Source: a virus. Taken from it: 38,900 nucleotides of DNA. The notes under the pieces are model-generated. The model made no database searches. It was not told the origin of the DNA and saw only the letters and a program-made list of their open reading frames with translations. The stretch's first letter is position 1. Every line of letters starts with the position of its first letter. Shown one piece after another: positions 1 through 7,216 of the stretch. The translations under genes and the position numbers were made by a program. The stretch lies in IMG/VR virus record IMGVR_UViG_3300030106_003845, positions 1 to 38,900 of that record; one strand, written 5' to 3'.

Positions 1-1
1 T

Positions 2-99
2 AGTGCATTCAAAAGAGTTTTTACAGTACTACAACAAAAAGTTTAAGGACCTTTCTCCTAATAACGCATAATGCAAAATAAAGCCAATAAAGATTTATA
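2..99. repeat. Left copy of the contig-end overlap
   Basis: These 98 bases recur exactly at 38803-38900, a period of 38,801 bp; base 1 differs from base 38802. The overlap covers the end of one small gene and the start of the next, and joining the ends restores both genes. That is what a circular assembly of a complete phage genome produces. It may reflect circular permutation or a k-mer overlap from assembly rather than a true terminal repeat. Confidence 0.95.
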
Positions 100-694
100 T
101 GATTTAATTTCTGCTTTATCTGGCACGTCTGATTTTACTCTTGGGGAAAAATCGCACTTATTAGCCTTGGCCAATAGAAGGATGTACGAAGCATATAATC
201 GTACACCGTATTGGGCAAGATATTTAGTCATAGGGGAATCTCAAACCATTAGCCCATCTGGAAGCTCTACGGTTCCTTTTACTTCTTCTATAGGTGAGTT
301 TATTAGGATACATAGGACGGACCCCTTTGTCCGAAACTCTGCGTCTGAATACGAGTTTTATGTAGATGCAGATGGAGCACATATTTTAAATATAACTTCA
401 ACAAGTGATACTGGAGTGTTTGTGACTTACAAAAAACCCCTCACTTTTCTTACGACCCTAGACACAGATGGAACAGCTAGTTCACAGGAAGTTCCTCAAG
501 AGTTTTTTTATTTTATGGCTCACGCTACATACGCAGACTTTCTTCGATTAGATGGTCAGCATCAAAAAGCTTTATTAGAAGATCAATTAGCTGAAAAATA
601 TTTATCTGAAGAAATGGACAACCCGCAACAAGTCGCCAACAACAACACAATAGGCAAACGATTTAAAACATACGTATCTCAACAAGCACGATAA
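71..694 (+). CDS. Putative head-tail adaptor / tail tubular A-like protein
   Basis: This 207-residue protein follows the capsid protein and one small gene once the contig is circularised, which is where podovirus-type phages keep the connector/adaptor protein. The N-terminal half looks helical, with LGEKSHLLALANRRMYEAYN resembling the start of adaptor proteins. A beta-rich middle (about 65-125) and a helical C-terminal third follow. The start shares one base with the stop of the preceding gene (TAATG at 70-73, equal to 38871-38874), so translation is probably coupled. Function is inferred from position, length and general look; I saw no diagnostic motif. Other head-completion or tail-tube proteins are possible. 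Confidence 0.55.
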   Translation: MQNKANKDLYDLISALSGTSDFTLGEKSHLLALANRRMYEAYNRTPYWARYLVIGESQTISPSGSSTVPFTSSIGEFIRIHRTDPFVRNSASEYEFYVDADGAHILNITSTSDTGVFVTYKKPLTFLTTLDTDGTASSQEVPQEFFYFMAHATYADFLRLDGQHQKALLEDQLAEKYLSEEMDNPQQVANNNTIGKRFKTYVSQQAR

Positions 695-1012
695 ATGAAC
701 TCTCGCACTTCCAACTTATACATCGGGAACATTAACCCGAACGCATCACCTAAATTTGAAAGTTTATCTGCCACAACGGGCAGTGCAGTTTCTCTTTCAA
801 ATATTCACGTTGATACTGATTACGTGATTATTGACGTACAAGACAATAATGTTATAGTTAGTTTTGACGGAACCGATGCAAGTTCCAGCCACGGTCATCT
901 TCTTGTAAAAGAACAGGGCCTTATTGTACTGAGTAAGAACGCAGCCTCTACCGCTTCATTTAGAGGTAGTGGTGGAACATCGGTTATTTTTGCTGAACAG
1001 TTCGTAGATTAG
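695..1012 (+). CDS. Small beta-rich virion protein, decoration/fibre-base-like
   Basis: The ATG directly abuts the preceding TAA. The 105-residue product is rich in Ser, Ala, Val and Ile. The stretch NVIVSFDGTDASSSHGHLL around residues 52-70, followed by a turn and the FRGSGGTSVIFAE end, resembles small beta-sandwich proteins common among phage structural genes. There is no signal peptide, membrane segment or catalytic motif. Its place between the adaptor and the fibre genes suggests a virion component, perhaps a decoration or tail-appendage protein. I cannot name the family. Confidence 0.45.
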   Translation: MNSRTSNLYIGNINPNASPKFESLSATTGSAVSLSNIHVDTDYVIIDVQDNNVIVSFDGTDASSSHGHLLVKEQGLIVLSKNAASTASFRGSGGTSVIFAEQFVD

Positions 1013-1017
1013 CTCTA

Positions 1018-1191
1018 ATGAGAAACGTAGGGCTTAAAAACATTTTTGAGTTTCTGCGGTTAGGTCGCGTAGGAGCTAGAATTGGTGGTGAAAGAATTAT
1101 TGTTCACGAGGATTTTCTCGTGGACGATAATGCTGGTGGTCACCAAGCGTTTATAGATGACGACGGAGAAACATTTAGAGTAATACAATAA
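1018..1191 (+). CDS. Small hypothetical protein in the tail-fibre operon
   Basis: ATG at 1018 opens a 57-residue frame starting MRNVGLKNIFEFLRLGRV and ending in an acidic stretch (FIDDDGETFRVIQ). It lies five bases after the previous stop, and its TAA shares one base with the next ATG (TAATG at 1189-1193). That tight fit, and the 178-bp gap that would otherwise be empty, are the main reasons to call it. A basic N-terminal half and an acidic C-terminal half are visible. No family is recognised. Confidence 0.55.
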   Translation: MRNVGLKNIFEFLRLGRVGARIGGERIIVHEDFLVDDNAGGHQAFIDDDGETFRVIQ

Positions 1192-2426
1192 TGGCATACA
1201 ACAGTACACATACGGGAACGGCGGTAGACAATGCGGTAACTAAAGCCGCTGATATGCCTAATTTTAAGCCTTCGGTAGCAAATTATGCAAGCCTTCCGGG
1301 CAGCCCATCATCGGGTGATGTCGTACTGGTTGAAGCTGCAACTACTGGATTTGATGCAGGTCTTTATCGTTACAGCGGGTCGGCTTGGGTGTACATGGGG
1401 AACACCAGACAAGATGCCGACGATATTGATGACACTTCAACAACTCACAAGTTTGTTACAGCAAGTGATCTAGATACGCTATCAAACACTAGTGGCACCA
1501 ACACTGGAGACCAAGATCTATCCTCTTATCAGTTGCAACCCAGCGAGGGTCCGTTCGTTAATGGGGACAAGAACGCTTTGGACTCTGCATTGCAGAGTGC
1601 AGTAACTAGCATAGCAACTTCCAGCGATATTAGCGGAGGCACAATAACCTCTACGGGAACCATAGGACTAGAAGATACCACTGTTACTGCTGGTAGCTAT
1701 ACACTGTCTAGCATTACTGTAGACGCAAAGGGAAGACTTACTGCTGCTTCTAGTGGTGCTATTGATATAACTCTTGATCCAGCTCCTGTTTTGGGTGCAG
1801 CTCTTGATGTATCTAGCCATGACATAAAAACCACCGCTAGCAATTATCCCATAGAGTTAGCACCACATGGAACTGGCGGAGTTGTGCTTAAGGGAAATGA
1901 TGAATCAGGAAAAATTGTCCTGAACTGCGAAAGCAACTCGCATGGTGTAACAATTCAAGGACCTGCCCACAGCGACATTAACACTGGAGGATCTTATACG
2001 CTCACTCTTCCGGGAGCCACTGGCAGCAACAAGGCGTTAATTGAAACAAACGGAAGCGGTGTTTTATCTTTCACTAATAGTCCTACACTGACCACTCCGA
2101 TAGTCACCACCTTAGACATGAATGGTGCCATACAGGAGTTAGTTTACACCGCTAATGTAACTGGAACTTATACTTTAAGCGCTGGGAATGGCACAATACA
2201 AAACATTACTCTAACAGGAACTGTTTCAACGGTTACTGATAGCCTGAACGACGGTGAGGCAATTACGGCAGTTATAGACGATGGCTCTGGTTACGAAATA
2301 TCATGGGGTACAACAAAGTGGGTAGGAGGATCTGCCCCAACACTAGATACAACTAATAAAAATGTAATAGTTCTTTGGAAGGTCGGGTCTGATCTTTACG
2401 GAATGCTTTCGGGAGTAGCATCATGA
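1191..2426 (+). CDS. Tail fibre / appendage protein
   Basis: The 411-residue product is rich in Thr, Ser, Gly and Asn. It contains phrases typical of phage fibres: YRYSGSAWVYMGNTRQDADD near residue 60, then repeated short beta elements such as GGTITSTGTIGLEDTTVTAG and PHGTGGVVLKGND. The C-terminal third (from about 300) looks like a compact beta domain. It shares one base with the upstream stop and overlaps the next gene by four bases (ATGA). The next gene resembles fibre-assembly proteins, which supports the call. Host-range role is inferred; the trimeric form is expected of the class but cannot be seen here. Confidence 0.7.
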   Translation: MAYNSTHTGTAVDNAVTKAADMPNFKPSVANYASLPGSPSSGDVVLVEAATTGFDAGLYRYSGSAWVYMGNTRQDADDIDDTSTTHKFVTASDLDTLSNTSGTNTGDQDLSSYQLQPSEGPFVNGDKNALDSALQSAVTSIATSSDISGGTITSTGTIGLEDTTVTAGSYTLSSITVDAKGRLTAASSGAIDITLDPAPVLGAALDVSSHDIKTTASNYPIELAPHGTGGVVLKGNDESGKIVLNCESNSHGVTIQGPAHSDINTGGSYTLTLPGATGSNKALIETNGSGVLSFTNSPTLTTPIVTTLDMNGAIQELVYTANVTGTYTLSAGNGTIQNITLTGTVSTVTDSLNDGEAITAVIDDGSGYEISWGTTKWVGGSAPTLDTTNKNVIVLWKVGSDLYGMLSGVAS

Positions 2427-3103
2427 ACATTTTAAAAATACAAGACGGCAATCCAATACCGTATTCCGAGTCTCGCTTAAAGGCAGACAATCCCCAAGTC
2501 TCATTTCCAAATCCTTTGAATGAAAGGGTGCTGGCAGACTTTGATTGCTATATCTACACCATTGATCCTAAGCCAGAGTACAATGTTACGTTACAATATA
2601 TAACAAAAGTTTTTGAGCAAAGGGAAGAACTATGGTACCAAGCTTGGGAAGTCAAAAACTTTAATACAGATACATCGTCGCATAGATTGAAAAACGAGGT
2701 TATGTCTGACCGTTGGGCAAAAGAACAGGGAGGCGTTGAGTGGCTGGATAGCAATTTCGATACATGGCTAATAGCTACTGACGAAAATAGCCAAGTTAAA
2801 ATGACATCTGTTCTGAGTGTTCTAACTGCTAATCCTGCATTTACGGGGTACCAAAATTGGAAGACCAAAAAGCAGGTTGAAGTGGTTTATCCTGATGTTG
2901 ACCAAGATGGCAACGAGATCGAAGTTACTGAACAAGTTTGGCAAACTCAGTTTAGGCAAACTACCCTAGAAGAATACAACGAAATGATAGCCTTGGTCAG
3001 CACGCACATTGAGAAATGTTTTCAAGCCGAGGCTAATTGCTACACTAAAATCGACTCTGGCGATCTAAGTGTCACGTTTCAGAGCGAGTACGACAATCTA
3101 TAA
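2423..3103 (+). CDS. DUF4376-like tail fibre assembly protein
   Basis: This 226-residue protein lies just behind a fibre gene. Its C-terminal part (about 175-215, EEYNEMIALVSTHIEKCFQAEA) matches the helical pattern I associate with DUF4376. That domain is found in tail-fibre assembly/chaperone proteins, where one helix covers a conserved Ala/Cys-rich segment and ends near Ile-Asp-Ser-Gly-Asp. The N-terminal part (VLADFDCYIYTIDPKPEYN) also resembles such proteins. ATG overlaps the upstream stop (ATGA) and the stop overlaps the next ATG (TAATG). It could instead be a minor virion protein. Confidence 0.55.
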   Translation: MNILKIQDGNPIPYSESRLKADNPQVSFPNPLNERVLADFDCYIYTIDPKPEYNVTLQYITKVFEQREELWYQAWEVKNFNTDTSSHRLKNEVMSDRWAKEQGGVEWLDSNFDTWLIATDENSQVKMTSVLSVLTANPAFTGYQNWKTKKQVEVVYPDVDQDGNEIEVTEQVWQTQFRQTTLEEYNEMIALVSTHIEKCFQAEANCYTKIDSGDLSVTFQSEYDNL

Positions 3104-4977
3104 TGCTAAGATGGAAATCCAGTCTGAAGCCCGCTGCTGCTGCACCACCTAGCGGGGGTACCAACCCGGGTACATCTAACCTAGTCGCTTGGCTAGGAAT
3201 GGATGAGGGCAGTGGCAACTCAGTTGATGATAGCACCTCTAATAATAACAATTTTACAAAAACTAACGGCTCTTGGGTTACAGGTAAAGTTGGTAACTAC
3301 GCTGTACGACTGGATGGCTCTGGCGATTATATTAGCTCTGATTCGGCACTAACGATTGGCTCAAAGATATGCACTGTTTCCTTCTGGATGTATTGGACTA
3401 AAGTTGGATCTGGGGAGAAATATTTATACGAATTAGGAAACCGCTGGTGGCAAACCGATGGTTCTATAACGCTGAAGTGGGACCAAGCAAACACAAGGTT
3501 TCTTGTTGCTATGCAGGATAGCACCAGTGGAACAAAGTATTTAGAGGTTGCTTTTCCAGAACCATCAGATGGGCAATGGGTGTACGTTACGGTCGTTTAC
3601 AATAACAGCACAAACGCAGGTGAAATAAAGCTTTACTACGACGGCACTGCACAAAGCTCAAGTTCTACAATTTCAAATAACAAAGATCAGGCAAGCAACT
3701 TCACCTCTTCGACGTTATTCATAGGAGCCAACTCCACTGGTAACGAGGAAATAACAGCAGACTTAGACACCTTTGCCATATTTAGTGATGAGCTAACTCA
3801 AGACGAGATTACGTGGATGTATAATAGCGGCAACGGTAGATCGTATTCTGACGTATCAGGAGCCACTGACTACAGATCTACTATACTAGCAGATAATCCG
3901 TTGTTTTATTACCGTCTCGGCGAGTCTAGTGGTGCAACAACTGCCTACGATGAGGTGGCAACAGCTTCAAATGGCACTTATTATAATACCCCGACACTAG
4001 GTCAGACGGGTGCTGTTTCTGGGGACTCTAACACGTGCGTTTTGTTGGAACAGGCGAACAGTGAATACGTAGAAGGTGTTACGCTAAGCTCGCAAACATC
4101 TCTCCTCCCATGTACAATGGAATGCTTTATAAAACTTTCAGGGGCGAGTGATAGCAATGCAGGGATCTTTTTTTATCGGTCAGGAAGCTATAGCGCTTCG
4201 GGTCTAAATATTAGAGGCGGAAACTTTGGCAGTCTTGGCTATCACTGGAAAGAAGCGACTTTTTCGTGGCAGTTTAACAGCGGCATAACACTGTCAGCCG
4301 ATACTTGGTACTATGTTGCGTTGGTTGTGAAATCGACTCAGGCGAAATTTTACGTTATAGATGAGAGCGGAACGCTTACGACTGCTGAAAAAAATGAAAC
4401 CCATAGTTCTTTAGATTGCAGCAATGATGGATGGCATTTAGGCCGCGACCCAATAACATGGAATGCTAGATATTTTGAAGGATATATCGATGAAGCGGCC
4501 TTATACAACCAAGAACTGTCACAAAGCACAATTGTGGCACACGCTGCTGCTGCGGGATTTAGCTCATCCACACCAGCGGGTGACGCCTTAATACTGAACG
4601 GCATTACTAGCAGCAGCACTGGAGGCGTTGAAACTACGATGGAAACAGATGGCAGCTCCACGGTATATGGTAGTTATGCGATTGGTGACATGCACTTCAG
4701 GGATGCCAGCAAAAACGGATCTTGGACTGACGACGGTTTTGGCTTATTGTGGGATCAGTCCACTGATGGATCAAACTGGCAGACGCTATTGGGATCTACG
4801 TCAGGCACATTCTATATATATGAGCAAGGGACAACGACTTTGATCTTCTCATATGCTTGGAGCGGTGAGGGAAACTTCACCGGTAACACGCATAGATATG
4901 GATCAACGTCAGTGGATTTCACTGGAACAGTCCCCGCAGGCTCAACACGAGTAGACGTTTATCACGTAAAAGACTAA
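3103..4977 (+). CDS. Adhesin with two tandem LamG/concanavalin-like domains
   Basis: The 624-residue product has two laminin-G-like jellyroll domains. The first spans about residues 26-243: LVAWLGMDEGSGNSVDDSTS, AVRLDGSGDYI, VSFWMYW, then LDTFAIFSDELTQDEI. The second spans about 257-485: LFYYRLGESSG, YVALVVKSTQAKFYVID, IDEAALYNQELS. These are the usual start, middle and closing motifs of LamG repeats in bacterial and phage carbohydrate-binding proteins. The last 135 residues form a separate beta-rich region. A short Ala/Pro/Gly-rich linker (11-24) follows the N-terminus. It is likely a tail-tip adhesin binding surface glycans. It is translationally coupled on both sides by TAATG overlaps. Confidence 0.8.
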   Translation: MLRWKSSLKPAAAAPPSGGTNPGTSNLVAWLGMDEGSGNSVDDSTSNNNNFTKTNGSWVTGKVGNYAVRLDGSGDYISSDSALTIGSKICTVSFWMYWTKVGSGEKYLYELGNRWWQTDGSITLKWDQANTRFLVAMQDSTSGTKYLEVAFPEPSDGQWVYVTVVYNNSTNAGEIKLYYDGTAQSSSSTISNNKDQASNFTSSTLFIGANSTGNEEITADLDTFAIFSDELTQDEITWMYNSGNGRSYSDVSGATDYRSTILADNPLFYYRLGESSGATTAYDEVATASNGTYYNTPTLGQTGAVSGDSNTCVLLEQANSEYVEGVTLSSQTSLLPCTMECFIKLSGASDSNAGIFFYRSGSYSASGLNIRGGNFGSLGYHWKEATFSWQFNSGITLSADTWYYVALVVKSTQAKFYVIDESGTLTTAEKNETHSSLDCSNDGWHLGRDPITWNARYFEGYIDEAALYNQELSQSTIVAHAAAAGFSSSTPAGDALILNGITSSSTGGVETTMETDGSSTVYGSYAIGDMHFRDASKNGSWTDDGFGLLWDQSTDGSNWQTLLGSTSGTFYIYEQGTTTLIFSYAWSGEGNFTGNTHRYGSTSVDFTGTVPAGSTRVDVYHVKD

Positions 4978-5444
4978 TGCAGACACTCCTCGCAGCCATA
5001 ACCATGAAAATCTTACCTCTAGGTTCCATTTTTCTAGGTATTGTTTTAAACGCAGCAGACCTGCGTCTTGAGTGGCAGGACAATTCTGACAACGAGGATG
5101 GGTTTGAAATCTGGCGTCGCGTTAATGAGGGCGAGTGGTTGTTAATAGGAGCTACCAACACGGATATTTCAACATTTGTTGATGGAGTAATACCAATAGG
5201 CAGCGTTTTGTCCTATCGTGTCAGAGCATGGAATCAGTTTGGGGAGAGCGGGTACTCTAACATCGTTTCGATAGGAACTTATCCGCCTGCGGCTCCGTCA
5301 GATCTTGGCGGCGTAGTTGTGCCGTCTAGCTCTGTTTCGTGGGAATACGATGACAATGAGGTTGGCCCAAAACCACCGCGTCGAAGCGTGTCAGTAAAAA
5401 CATATAGAGACGATAAAGGGCGTCTTGTCATTGTAAGATCATGA
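4977..5444 (+). CDS. Fibronectin type III-domain protein
   Basis: The 155-residue product contains one FN3 fold at about residues 28-103: LRLEWQDNSDNEDGFEIWRR, then YRVRAWNQFGESGYSNIV. The Trp, the Asp/Gly-Phe-Glu-Ile strand and the Tyr-Arg-Val-Arg-Ala strand are classic FN3 positions. The N-terminus is hydrophobic (MKILPLGSIFLGIVLNAAD from residue 10), resembling a signal or anchor segment. A second ATG at 5004 would begin with that segment. The basic C-terminal tail continues past the domain. Placed directly after the LamG adhesin, it is probably an accessory virion or surface-binding protein. Confidence 0.7.
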   Translation: MQTLLAAITMKILPLGSIFLGIVLNAADLRLEWQDNSDNEDGFEIWRRVNEGEWLLIGATNTDISTFVDGVIPIGSVLSYRVRAWNQFGESGYSNIVSIGTYPPAAPSDLGGVVVPSSSVSWEYDDNEVGPKPPRRSVSVKTYRDDKGRLVIVRS

Positions 5445-5686
5445 GGAGTATAGCCACCATAGGTGCCGTTAAGGGTGATAGGTATCTTGACATTACGGAC
5501 TACAAGCGAGTCCTAGAATCTATGTGTGCAGAGAAGGAATGGGAGTACAACGCATTTAGGGACTATATATTTTTTAACGAACAATGTTTTAACATCAAAG
5601 ATAGGCAGGAGCTTAAGAGTAAGCTAGAGAAAAGAAAGCTTTCAATTAGTAAACTCAAAGAGTACGCCTTAGAATACGAACAGTGA
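5441..5686 (+). CDS. Small helical hypothetical protein
   Basis: This 81-residue, mostly helical, charged protein starts MRSIATIGAVKGDRYLDITD and has a Lys/Glu-rich C-terminal half (KSKLEKRKLSISKLKEYALE). Its ATG overlaps the FN3 gene stop (ATGA). Its own TGA overlaps the GTG start of the next gene (GTGA), so it sits inside a coupled cassette that ends in the holin-like genes. No membrane segment, cysteine pair or catalytic motif is visible. A lysis-related role would be a guess from position only. Confidence 0.5.
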   Translation: MRSIATIGAVKGDRYLDITDYKRVLESMCAEKEWEYNAFRDYIFFNEQCFNIKDRQELKSKLEKRKLSISKLKEYALEYEQ

Positions 5687-5847
5687 GGGAAGTGGTAGAA
5701 AGATCGGCTATAGGAGTTCTAGGATCAGGCACTGGCTTGGCTCTAGCAGGAACGAATCAAATATTATCAGTGATAGCATCCGTGTTCACTATAATATTTA
5801 TGGGTCTTTCTATTGTAAAAATTATAAAGGACATAAAGAAAAAATGA
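5683..5847 (+). CDS. Small holin-like membrane protein
   Basis: GTG at 5683 begins a 54-residue frame that overlaps both neighbours by four bases (GTGA at its start, ATGA at its end). The protein has a charged N-terminus (REVVERS), a Gly/Ala/Leu-rich weakly hydrophobic stretch at about 8-23, a clear membrane segment at about 26-44 (ILSVIASVFTIIFMGLSIV), and a strongly basic tail (KIIKDIKKK). Small size, one or two membrane spans and a basic tail fit a holin or antiholin. The next gene is a second membrane protein of holin type, so the two may act as a pair. Confidence 0.55.
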   Translation: MREVVERSAIGVLGSGTGLALAGTNQILSVIASVFTIIFMGLSIVKIIKDIKKK

Positions 5848-6254
5848 GCGGCGAGTTAGTGGCAATGCTTGGCGGCGGAGTCACGGGATTTGTCATGAAA
5901 CTGATTTCAGCACAAATGCAAATCCAAGCTAATGCCATTCAATCAATGATACAAAAGCAAAAGGTAGCAGATGATTCCGCAGATAAAGCAGCAAAACGAA
6001 CAGGAGAAGGAGGAGCGTGGATCAGACGTTTCATTGCAATTTGCATACTTTTCTCAGTCGTATTTGCCCCCTTCATCATGGCATTTTTTGATATACCAGT
6101 AACGGTTGAAAGTGCTAAAAACGGAATATTAAAATTTTTAGGAATAGGGTCAGACAAATGGCAAAGCTTAGAAGGATTTGTATTGTTGCCAGAGGTTAGG
6201 CAAGGGATGCTAGCACTACTAGGATTTTACTTTGGAAGTTCACAGGTTAAATAA
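5844..6254 (+). CDS. Holin-like membrane protein, GTA/3TM-holin type
   Basis: The 136-residue product has an N-terminal Gly-rich amphipathic segment (LVAMLGGGVTGFVMKLI), a central polar helix, a clear membrane span at about 62-82 (FIAICILFSVVFAPFIMAFF), and a final hydrophobic helix near 117-131 (GMLALLGFYFG). This order resembles the three-span holins of gene transfer agents and related phages. It directly follows a smaller membrane protein with a 4-base overlap. The lysozyme gene is far away at 35612 in the head module, so the lysis genes are split. The assignment is by topology, not by a catalytic motif. Confidence 0.55.
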   Translation: MSGELVAMLGGGVTGFVMKLISAQMQIQANAIQSMIQKQKVADDSADKAAKRTGEGGAWIRRFIAICILFSVVFAPFIMAFFDIPVTVESAKNGILKFLGIGSDKWQSLEGFVLLPEVRQGMLALLGFYFGSSQVK

Positions 6255-6265
6255 GAGATATTAAT

Positions 6266-6325
6266 ATGAAATACAAAACAACTAAAAAGGTCGCCAAAAG
6301 AAAAACTGCTAAAAAAAGATACTAA
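6266..6325 (+). CDS. 19-residue Lys/Arg peptide, first of a basic mini-gene series
   Basis: ATG at 6266 encodes MKYKTTKKVAKRKTAKKRY and stops with a TAA whose last base is the first base of the next ATG. Eleven of 19 residues are Lys or Arg, and none is acidic. Its reality rests on the TAATG linkage to the next gene and on the run of similar basic mini-genes that follows; alone it would not be callable. It may bind DNA or RNA inside the virion, but nothing shows this directly. Confidence 0.4.
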   Translation: MKYKTTKKVAKRKTAKKRY

Positions 6326-6390
6326 TGCGAAAAGGCAAAAAGAAATCTTGTGGTTGCAGGAGTTGCAAGGGAAGGCGAAGGGTGCGATAA
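6325..6390 (+). CDS. 21-residue Cys/Lys/Arg peptide
   Basis: The frame starts with the ATG of a TAATG overlap at 6325 and ends in another TAATG at 6388-6392. The peptide MRKGKKKSCGCRSCKGRRRV (plus one Arg) has a CxC-xx-C arrangement in an extremely basic context, which could bind a metal or form disulfides. Being linked by one-base overlaps on both sides makes it more than a chance frame. No known family is recognised. Confidence 0.45.
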   Translation: MRKGKKKSCGCRSCKGRRRVR

Positions 6391-6572
6391 TGGGTATGGG
6401 CGTAAAGCACTACCGGAAGGATGGTAGGGAACATAAGGGCGAATACCACAAAATGCCCAACGGGCAACTTCATTCTGGAAAGACACATAACAAATCTTCC
6501 GTAAGGCTGTATCACTACGGCGATCTCTCCAAAAAATCACAAAACAAAGCTAGAAAGTCTTGGAACGTATAA
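6390..6572 (+). CDS. 60-residue basic, His-rich small protein
   Basis: The frame begins with ATG at 6390 (TAATG overlap) and ends at 6572, where the next ATG again shares a base. The product starts MGMGVKHYRKDGREHKGEYH and carries HKMPNGQLHSGKTHNKSS in its middle. It has seven His residues, many Lys and a C-terminal KSWNV. The pattern Tyr-x-Lys-Asp-Gly-x-x-x-x-Gly-x-x-His-Lys-Met-Pro-Asn-Gly resembles short phage proteins seen next to structural genes in aquatic phages, from memory. The function is unknown; a virion DNA-condensing or adaptor role is possible. Confidence 0.55.
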   Translation: MGMGVKHYRKDGREHKGEYHKMPNGQLHSGKTHNKSSVRLYHYGDLSKKSQNKARKSWNV

Positions 6573-6703
6573 TGCCTAAAGACGCTTGTTATAGAAAAGT
6601 CAAAGCTCGGTATAAGGTGTTTCCATCTGCTTACGCAAGTGGGGCAATAGCTAAGTGCCGAAAGGTGGGTGCTGCCAACTGGGGTAAGCGCAGGAAGAAA
6701 TAA
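6572..6703 (+). CDS. 43-residue basic protein with a two-Cys motif
   Basis: The product starts MPKDACYRKVKARYKVFPSA and contains YASGAIAKCRKVGAANWGKR before a Lys end. The pattern Ala-Cys-Tyr-x-Lys-Val-Lys-x-Arg-Tyr-x-Val-x-Pro-Ser-Ala-Tyr-Ala-Ser-Gly-x-x-x-x-Cys-Arg is, from memory, shared by many uncharacterised proteins of aquatic phages and some giant viruses. Two cysteines lie about 23 residues apart. Both ends are one-base TAATG overlaps. It is very likely a true gene, but its biochemical role is unknown. Confidence 0.65.
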   Translation: MPKDACYRKVKARYKVFPSAYASGAIAKCRKVGAANWGKRRKK

Positions 6704-6981
6704 TGTCTGTAAGAAAGACAAAGAAAGGTGCCGCTCTCAAGCGGTGGTTTAATGAAAAGTGGGTAGATGTACGCACTGGCAAACCATGTGGTCGACGCAA
6801 AGGGGAAAAGCGAGGCACTCCATATTGTCGTCCCTCAAAGCGTGTAAGCAGTAAGACTCCTGTTACTAAAGGAGAGATGACAGAATCCCAGAAGCGATCA
6901 AGAATAGCTCAGAAGAAAAAACTAGGACAACCACCGGGTAAACCCCGAAGAGTAAAGGCGGTACGACGTGGCAGTAAATAA
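6703..6981 (+). CDS. 92-residue basic protein (DUF5872-like)
   Basis: The product carries WFNEKWVDVRTGKPCGRRKG around residues 14-33, then a Cys-Arg-Pro-Ser-Lys-Arg-Val-Ser segment, then a Lys/Arg/Pro-rich tail. The pattern Lys-Trp-Val-Asp-(Val/Ile)-x-Thr-Gly-Lys-Pro-Cys-Gly-Arg followed by Tyr-x-x-Cys-Arg-Pro matches what I recall of DUF5872, a small family found in viruses and phages. The label is tentative. Two Cys about 15 residues apart could bind metal. It starts at a TAATG overlap and overlaps the next gene by 14 bases. Net charge is extremely positive, so nucleic-acid binding is a fair inference. Confidence 0.65.
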   Translation: MSVRKTKKGAALKRWFNEKWVDVRTGKPCGRRKGEKRGTPYCRPSKRVSSKTPVTKGEMTESQKRSRIAQKKKLGQPPGKPRRVKAVRRGSK

Positions 6982-7216
6982 GAAAAAAATGCCGTGCAAC
7001 AAACCACGGAGGCAGGTCTCCGGTGGTAAGAAATTTGTTGTAAAGGCATGCCAAGGCGGAAAGCAAAAGATTGTTCGTTTTGGCGATGCCAACATGAGCA
7101 TCAAAAAAAACAATCCAGCACGCAAGAGAAGCTATTGTGCGAGGTCTGGAGGAATAAAAGGCAAAAGAAATAAGTTGTCTGCGAATTACTGGAGTCGCAG
7201 AGCTTGGAACTGTTAA
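6968..7216 (+). CDS. 82-residue basic Cys protein ending in a YWSRRAW motif
   Basis: GTG at 6968 (or ATG at 6989) opens this frame, overlapping the previous gene by 14 bases. The central and C-terminal parts read KQKIVRFGDANMSIKKNNPA, then RSYCARSGG and SANYWSRRAWNC. The pattern Lys-Ile-Val-Arg-Phe-Gly-Asp-x-x-Met-x-Ile-Lys-Lys-Asn-x-Pro-x-Arg followed by x-Tyr-Trp-Ser-x-x-x-Trp is one I recall from many small proteins of marine phages. Its function is not established. Four Cys and a very high basic charge are visible. Its TAA overlaps the next ATG by one base. It sits between the lysis genes and the large tail protein. Confidence 0.65.
   Translation: MAVNKKKMPCNKPRRQVSGGKKFVVKACQGGKQKIVRFGDANMSIKKNNPARKRSYCARSGGIKGKRNKLSANYWSRRAWNC

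Noticed and set aside
1-99. Physical direct terminal repeats of the T7 type
   Set aside because: The overlap is only 98 bp, lies inside coding sequence and has the size of an assembly k-mer overlap; circular closure explains it more simply.
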